Shown: piece after piece, positions 22,001-31,000 of the stretch
How the letters are laid out: the number at the start of each line of letters is the position of its first letter
Numbering within the stretch: the stretch's first letter is position 1
NCBI GenBank assembly: GCA_019648995.1
Contig: BLXT01003784.1
Span: forward strand, 227,232 to 279,419
Source of the DNA: Plakobranchus ocellatus
Taxonomy: Eukaryota > Mollusca > Gastropoda > Plakobranchidae
Length of the DNA stretch: 52,188 bases
Direction of reading: 5' to 3'
The notes under the pieces: model-generated
Told to the model about the DNA's origin: nothing
Seen by the model: the letters and a program-made list of their open reading frames with translations, nothing else
Databases searched by the model: none
Translations under genes and position numbers: made by a program

Positions 22001-25000
22001 ACATGCATACAAATCCCGAAACTCCTAAATGATGTAAATAATTGTATACTTTACATCGATTTCTTGTGCATGAACCTGATAAGCCACACCAGTGTGAATA
22101 ATCAGTTTCAAGCATTGAATCCAGAGACACTCATACAGTACTGGTAACTAATTTTCATATGATTCTTAAAATCTATATTCCATATGTACAAACAATTTTT
22201 GAAGCTAGTGTTTTATATTATGATGCCAAGCTTGTTTATTGGCGGTTTCAATTAAAATTATACTGGGGTTGAAAACATTTACATTATGTGTCGATTTTCT
22301 CTCCTGTAGTTTATCAGATTTGTGCATAAAGCCACAGACTTGAGAGTCAAATAAAGGTCAGCTTCTTTTCTTATGTATCTATGAAGCAAAAAAGAATATT
22401 TTTATCCCAAACATTTTCATGGACAAAAATGTAAACTTGTCGGACTAAAATGTTCAAGATCATATTGCATTTATTTATGGGCTAAAATTGAATCATACAT
22501 CGGTGGTAATGATATATGCACTTTATTTGATTTATGTTATTGAAAACGAAAGAAATTATACCCTACCTTCCTGAGGCAAATATATTTTCATAGAATGGGT
22601 GGCTTTGTATGCTGCATACTCCCATTTGGTGCCTAAGAAAGACATGTAGGGTAATGATTCAAATTTAATATAAATCACTTTTTATGATATTGAGAAATCT
22701 GCTAGCAAAGCAAGGTACACTTAAACATATATGTAAAAAAAGAAAAAAAAAAGAGAAAAAAAAAAGTAAACAAGAGAATGTACCCATGACTTTTCTCCTT
22801 TCAACTATACATCATTTGGTACAAAATAATTATTTTACGTGCTAAGTTGTTATTTCAAAATGAATTTTATCTAAATAGATATATAGGCCATCCATGTGGT
22901 ATCTTAGATTATCTTTGAAAGTGCAAAAAAAAAAAACTTGGGCTATTTAGGCAGCAATATCAGGTAATGTCAAATCACTGTGACCCAGCGATGGCATAAG
23001 TCTTCTTTTCTCCTGGCTGAATATGTTTTGCTTGCTTGTTCATAATTTTCTTTTATGCATCCTTCTTCTAATTGCATGTCGAACTATACTTGACGCTAAA
23101 ATAATGCCCACTATTTTCAAACAAATCTGAATTGGTATAGAAGAATACATTTGTAACAGGCTGTATTTCATTTGTAATAATAAGATCATGTTGTTTGTGA
23201 TTAAAGCTCACGTACCTGTTGTCTGTACATTTGTAACAGGCTGTATTTCATTTGTAATAATAAGATCATGTTGTTTGTGATTAAAGCTCACATACCTGTT
23301 GTCTGTTTAACACAACTAAAGCTTTGTCTGCATTTCCCCACGTTAAAAACATTTTTGCAGCTAATTTCACTATTGTATTCTTTATTTTTGTGTCAAAGGC
23401 CTTGTCTTGAGGCAGCCTAATTCCAACATTCTAGCCTTATATTGGCCTAACTTTGTCCTTTCTTGCATGAGTATTTCTTCTAGCCAGTACCTGGAGAGTA
23501 GACTTTTAGATTCTATGCTTATTTACAAGTGCTATGCCCAGTAGGCCTAGTTTTATCCTTTCTACTTTGCTATAGATAAAAGCTGAGACTGCCTGAGGAT
23601 TCCTTTCTGTTACATTATATTTTATTTAAATAAAATCCTTGTTTTGCTATGAGAAACTACACTCCAAGTTTAGTATCCTGGTTCAATGCAACTGGTGAGT
23701 AAAGCTATGACTTCGATTTTACATTTTAAGGAGAATTATTTAATATGTAGATGGGCCTATAAAATTCAATAAATATGTTAACTTGTGAAGATAGTGATTG
23801 AAGGGTTCCATCGCTCAAACTATTTTTAATAACTTGTGCTTGTAGAAATATTTAAATGCCTTAAGAGCCTATAGACTAAGGAATTGTTAATCTCAATTCA
23901 AAGCATTGAAAAGAATCATTTGATTAAGTTTATTTTATTTTAAGGACTGTTTAATAGAGAAATAGACGCTCTGTCGTCAGGTTGGCGAAGCCTTAATGAT
24001 AGAGGTTGAGGGCCGCAATGTTTAATATATTATAAATGTGTTTGTATTACTTCGGCTTATTTTACAAGGGCTGATTGGCTAATCCTAAATAATGGTTGTA
24101 ATTTTGAATACAAATAAAATCTGTTTGTATAGTTGACATTGATTTGACCTTCGGACCATGTACTCATGTCCAAGGTCGTATGGTGAATAAGCTTTTATTT
24201 TTAAAATGTAATTATGACTTATTTTAATGCAAATATCCCTTTTTTGTTTTGTTTCAGATGCCATATCAATTTTTCCATCTTAGCTTTTCTACCAATTTTC
24301 CTACCAACTTTTCACGGCAATTTTCATTGTAATTAAACATTAAAAAAACCTAGCTGACTTAGCTTCATTCATTTTGTGAAAAAGTTAGTGAGGTTAAACA
24401 TTTCTGAAACAATTTTTTTCTTTTGTTCAAATTTTGACCTCCCAAGCCTTAAGCTTTAATTGTTTTTGCTCTAAAATCAATTACTGCACAAAGATTCTTT
24501 ACATAACGATTTCATGATAAAAAGTGTTGAATCATTAAACAATTATAATTAATCAATTTAACATTTTATCTTATCTATTAGCAGTATTTTATTTTCAACA
24601 GTTCCACAAACCATATCTTGTTTTTTTACAATCTTACCTTTTGCTAATAAAAACTGGTCTTGAAAGATCTCTTATGTCCCATCCTTTTAAACGGCAGTCA
24701 TCACCACCTAATAATGGAATGGAAACATGATATAGAGTCCTACGTAATAATTTGAAATACAGAAAACATGATTTATCAAATGAATTTGACTTTACAAACT
24801 GATATTTTCCTTGTTCACATTTTAAAGGTCTTTTGGTTTTGTTCTTGTTTTTCATTACATATAGGTATTCCATGTTCACAAAAAAAAGTTATACCTGAGA
24901 ATACAAGATTTCCATCAAATTTGTGAAAAGCTGTGATCCATGCTTCATAATCATGTGCTTGCCAGCTGTCAATGACTTCAAGTCCTTTATCAATATCCAG

Positions 25001-28000
25001 TATTGAAAGGAATCCTGAAGAATCTGAGGCTGCTACTCTCTGTTTTGCTCTAGAAATTAAATTATGTTAAAAATTATCAATGGTGTATCAGAGTTTCAGT
25101 ATGCATAGTTTTGACAAAAGCAAATATGATTTCAAAGCTATTATCAATAAAAATGAAAGCATAACTTTTTTATCTCAACTCTACCTATTTTTTCGGATGA
25201 TAGTCAAAATTTCAGAGTAATAATTATACATATTCAAAATATAATATGAATATTTTGTATTTGCAACTCTGATCAATTAAAATTTATATGCCACATACAG
25301 GAATGAGTAAAATAGTGACCAAGTAAGCCTACACTTTGCTTAAATGCATGGTTTTATGGACTCATCAACTTTTATCCATATCCGTAAGTGCACTCTTAGT
25401 TTGCGTAAATGCATGCTTTTAGTTCATGCTGACACATTACTTTGAGCAAAAAAGTCTGTATCACCTAAAAGGTGGACTGTCTCTCTAATTTTTCGTATGA
25501 CATAATGAAGTTCACGATGAAAGAGCCATTGTCAGCAGCTTAACAGACAGGATGGGCTAGACAAAGTCATAATCCAGGCCTAACCTTGGATTATTTGCTG
25601 GGAGGCAGGACAGACACAAATAGGATAGACAAGACAAAGTCACAATCCAGGCCTGGCCTAGGTTTATTTGCAGGTTGGGAGGACAGACAGACAGCTTGTA
25701 CTTATTCATTTCTATTGTTCACTTCTGCAAGTAAACAAGTCACATAACAGGCATGGAGGAAAAGGGAGGCAAGAAAAAAAATGGGTTGCCTTTAGGCTTT
25801 CGACAGTAATACCTGCACAATGAATTAGAGATTTCCAAAAATTTGAAACCAAAAAAAAAAAATGTATCAATACAAGGAATTTCACAGATGACAAAACCTG
25901 CTCAAAGTGACTTGCATTGTTAATAGGGCAATTGGCTTTTTATAATTGTTTTTAAAGCAGGGCTAAAACTAAAAGAACAAAAAGGAATTATTTCATTATT
26001 AAAAAAAAAAAAGGAAACTATTGCTCAATCTTTATTACGATATGAAGTTAAATCACCAGATAGGGCCTACAGGGTAGCCTATTTTTTTTGTGACAGATCT
26101 CGTACGTGCTCTGGAATGGACTTTGTGAAAATTTGTTTCTTTTTTGCTATTCCTGTAAAAGCTGCGGGCACCGCCTCATATATTACAGCTACATGTCTTT
26201 TATCAACCGATAGTAGATTGTTTTATCATATTTGGCCAGGAGCTTTTTAAGCGCATCAGTTTCTACAAAAGTCACATATTGCATTACATTTTTCACTTCA
26301 AACTTTCAATCATGCTGTGATAAGCTAAAGCACTTGATGAGGAGTTAAAAAACTTCAGATTTTGAAACCTATTCCAACGAAAATGAATCAGGAAATATGT
26401 CAAGATATAACCCTTCAAAAAAGCACATCTAAGCTTAAGTCAAGTAAGATTGATCCTCTACCAGAGCCATCATTATGTGGAAAAATGGCATTTTTCAAAA
26501 TTCATTAAAAATTCGTTTGTCAACATAAGAGACTCAATTCTTTTTGGAAATGTACAGCCTCTTTTTTATTGTGTGTATGTGTGTGTATACGTGTGGTTGG
26601 AATATATCGATTAGAACTCATGCAGTTATTTAAAAAAATCACTAAGGCTTAGCCTATAGTTGTTGCAAACATTCTGATTTTAAGATCCAATTTCAGCAAT
26701 TTGACAGCATGCAACTTGGCTGTATAAATTTAAAGCAATTTGTCCTTGATACAATTCTCATGGTCAAAGAAAGAGAGTTTCCCTTAAAAATCAGTACATA
26801 TACTTCTGTGATTTGCCACCACAATGGAGAATTTTAAAGCAAGAATATTTGGTGTTGTAAATATATGCAGTTCATTTAATTCAAAATGGCCAGAAAAAAT
26901 ATTACCTTGATGAATAGTCAACTTAACCAAATATTATAGTGACATACTTTTTAATTAGGGGTGATGACATAATACACAGTATTGTGACAATATGTATAGA
27001 TCTGTTCTACTTGAGAGTCCTCTCCTGAATCTAATAATGTAATATTTTTTAAGCCACTTAAGTTTTGTGTATGAGTATGTTATTGAATCTTCTGTTACGT
27101 CTTCAAACCACAGCCTACCCCACTGTTTTTCTTTCTCTTTCACTACGTCTTCAAACCACAGCCTGCCCCACTGTTTTTCTTTCTCTTTTACTTTGGTATC
27201 CTGCCTCAAGCACCAATTATAACATTGTGGTTGCCTATCACGACTTTACTGTCAACAAGTAATTGCTAACTTTTGATTCTATTTTGTAATAAAAGTAAGG
27301 TAGTCTATTCTAGACCAACCTAACTCAAAGAAATTTCTAATTAAGGCCTAAAAAGAAAACTTATTTGAAAAATTGCCTCACAATTCATGAAGTACATTCT
27401 CTATATAAGTAAAGCATAGTACTTCACATGTTTTACAGCCCCCTCCAAATACAAATTCAGAGGTACAAAAGTGTCAATATTGTTTTACCCTCCAACAGAG
27501 CTTGAAAATCCTAAAGAGAGGCCAAGTGATGGGCTGTTTAATTTTGCTTTGGAAATTTTTTCAGTGATGCAAGCTTCATTGACAGCAAAAAGCTGAGGAA
27601 CATGACATATGATCATAATCACATATAAATATCATGAAGTTAATTCATAGAAGGCCTATTTATTTCTTAACAAATTATCAATAGCGCTTTTAAAAATCTG
27701 TTTTCCATGAAAAAGTAAAGAAAAAAAAAACAATAAAAATAAATAAGCAATCAGACCAACTTTGGGAGATTGGAGTAGTACAGATAGAGGTCAACACCTC
27801 ACATCAAAAGATGCCAAATGAATAGCCTTTCCTCCTCCAGTTCAATGTTCCTTACTTCTTGACCCCTCTCATTTTCCTAATCTCTCCCACTCACGCTGTA
27901 CTTCTATTCTCTGATGGAGCAATGATAATGCATTTAAAAATGTATTACATTATGAGGGTCTCAAATACATTCCACTAATTTAGTTTTGGTTCTTTCACAC

Positions 28001-31000
28001 TAGTCAAACCCTGTAGTGAATATCCAGCACATGTCAAAATAACAGACAGACCAGGGAAATCACTACATGCAGTAGATCATCTTTTGATATAGATACCTAT
28101 CTGTCTTCACCAAGCACCTTGTAGTACCAATGCCTACATAAAAACAAAACATTGTTCTGTTTTAGAGCCTCACTTATACTAGATGAACCAAACATCATTT
28201 TGATCTCTTTTTATTAGTTGAGCTAAGTCTGAACCCAGATTAATGGAACTGCCTGGGGAAAAAGAAACTGTTTACATAGGCTAAATTTGTCAAAATAGAA
28301 ACAACAATATTTTGCTGAGTAATGTGAAAAATGTTAACATTATTAAATGTATTTAAAATGCACTACACGTTGCAAAAGGATAAAAATTATTTTCCGGACG
28401 TACGGTTATGACAAAGTTTGTGCATGTATTTGCAGAAAATTAAAGAAGAGAAGCTGTATTTTTATCTTAAAGATTATACTTGATAAAAATTGTTTACCAC
28501 CAAAATTTGCCATTTGAACTTCACAGAATTAAATCAAAGCCTCCCTAAATAGTTTCAAAATGTGTTGTAATTGATCTTTCAACCTGAAATATGAACCCTC
28601 CATGTGATATCTCTTAACTCATAAACCGTTGCTGGACGATGGGAGCGTCCGATAGTTTGTAAAATTCACAGTACTGGACGCCAGTGTAAGATGGCTTTGT
28701 TCTGTTTCTATTAATTTGTTTTGATTTTTATACTCACAAATTATTCCAAAACTACTTTAATTGCCCCGGGACTACTTCCTTCACGATTTAAATTACACAA
28801 TTTATCTGATTGCTTTGTGTGAGAAAAAAAAACTTAACGGTTTAAGAGTTAAGTCCTATCAAATGAGTCACATGAAACATTTCAATTATTTTTGTACCTT
28901 TGATGACTGCATTTTAACCCTTTACAGTTAAACTGCTTTATATTGGTGAAAAATAGACAGCTAAATTACAATAAAAATTGACTGTTGGAAAAAGATCTCT
29001 CCCCCTCTCTCTCTCTCTATTTATGCATTTAAACTATTTTTAAAAAGCATTTAAAAGCAGAAAAAAATGACTAGTCTTTCTTCCCATAAGTAACATGAGA
29101 CATCTGATTGATTGAAATGAAGATATAAGTATTATAATTACCTGGCAAAAACCTTCAGCGTCAACCAGCCCAAACACAACTTTATTGTCCAATTTTTGTT
29201 CGGGCCATTTAATATCAAGCACCCCACACATGTTCATTTTGGATTGTTCTTCTAGGCAAGGCTGACAGTTGTTTTCAAATGTCAACCTGTAAACAGACAC
29301 CTTGCCAATTCTTGTTTGCTGACTATGTTCTGGTAAAGATGCTTGTTCCTTTGAGCGAAAAAAAAAAAAGAAGAAAGTTAGCTCTTTGTTAGCCTTTATT
29401 TGACAAGGTGAACAATGTGCATTTTGTCATAAATTTAACATTAAAATGAGTTTAACTGAATCAATATCTCAAACTAAGGGTGCATTGAGAATTACAAAAA
29501 GATGTCTCCAGCTTGCCACTATGTCTACTATTTTGAATTCAAGATTAGCATTGTTATTGAACTCATGCAGATCAAACACTTCTGGGTTGATTTATAAACA
29601 TTTTAGTTACATCAATGTATACATTTTGCATTGTTATTGAATTCATGCAGTCAAACAGCACTTCTGGATTGATTTATAAACATTTTACAGTTATATCAAT
29701 GTACACAGTTTGAATTGTTATTGAACTCATGCAGATCAAACACTACTTCTGGGTTGATTTATAAACATTTTACAGTTACATCAATGTATACATTTTCGAC
29801 TGTTCTATAGGAAATCAGCATAATAATTACACAAATTATGTTCTTTGTCACTAAACAAAACTTTGAAGGTGAATCTTTAAACCCTCTCTGCCATAGTGAG
29901 TTTACTGTTAAAGTAGATTTTGCCTATGCACTTAGATTGCTCTGAGGACCAGCTGTCTTGAGCACTGTTTATGTCTTTACTGAAATTTCTTAGGAACTAG
30001 TACATATCAGACTCAAGTTGCTGTGTATACTTTTGTAGAAGAGCCTTTAAGAGAAATCTTTTTGACTTAAAAAAGTAACAAAAATGCATTCTTCAAACTT
30101 GCAAAGTCTTTGGTAGAATTAAGATGCAGATATAAAATTTGTACGCAATCAAAATTCATTTTTATAAACATCAAGCTCATATCCAAAAAGTGACTGGTTT
30201 AACCGGGTTGCCTCACATTTCTGATTCAGTCTATAACATGATGGTCTGGAATCTAGGCCTAGGTAAAGTGGAAAAAATTACTGTAGCAAAGAACATATCG
30301 AATCAATTTGAACCATTAGACAAAAAAGAATATGATAAAACCTGATGAGTGATCAGAGAGTTACAATTGCTATAAATGCTTAATTAACACAACATCTAGA
30401 CTTTCTAATTTTCGCCACATTTTTATCGAAGGAAGTGATTATTTTATTCAGACACTTGCATGTTTGTAAAAGCATTTACCAAGTGTGTGAACATTTTATC
30501 ACCAACCATTGATTTCATAAGAAACATGGAAATGAAATGAGATGAACATGCGAACATATTTTATTTATTCAAAATATGTCATACCTAGTCTAGGTGGTGT
30601 AGAGGTTGTATGAATTCTAATAACTTTTATGAAGGTCAAGGGTTATTTCCCTGACACTAGTGACAGGTGATGAGTGAGGATTGTTTATTTTTTTAAATTA
30701 AACGCAGAGCATTAGAGATATTTTAACTTAATTTCATTATCATTCTTTTTCACTATATTGGTATATTATGGAATAAACTATCTATTGTTTATTTTCTATT
30801 CTCTAATAGAGGTTAAAATAGTATTGAAACCTCACACTCTCTTACATCCTGTCATTTAAATTTTTTTGGTTTGTTTGTGCACTGTTGTGTGTAATTTTAT
30901 TTTTTATTGATTGTTTACTTTCTATTTCTGCAGAAGCTGAAATGCCATTCAATTCCACTTAAATTTCAAAAGGTTTAATTTTTTGTTAGTAAGACATCTA

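Larger units (their letters stand above)
25050..27488. other. DPH7 intron 3
   Basis: AT-rich intron with two small tandem duplications (25545-25691 and 27096-27191), a poly-A tract at 26.0 kb and a short (GT)n run at 26.57 kb. No coding similarity. Confidence 0.5.

Noticed and set aside
23600..24260. Possible solo LTR with AATAAA and a GT-AG-like end
   Set aside because: No matching second LTR, no clear TG...CA ends and no short target duplication could be found.
29551..29799. Regular repeats considered as a CRISPR array
   Set aside because: Units are whole 84-bp copies with no unique spacers between short repeats, and the context is an intron of an animal gene.
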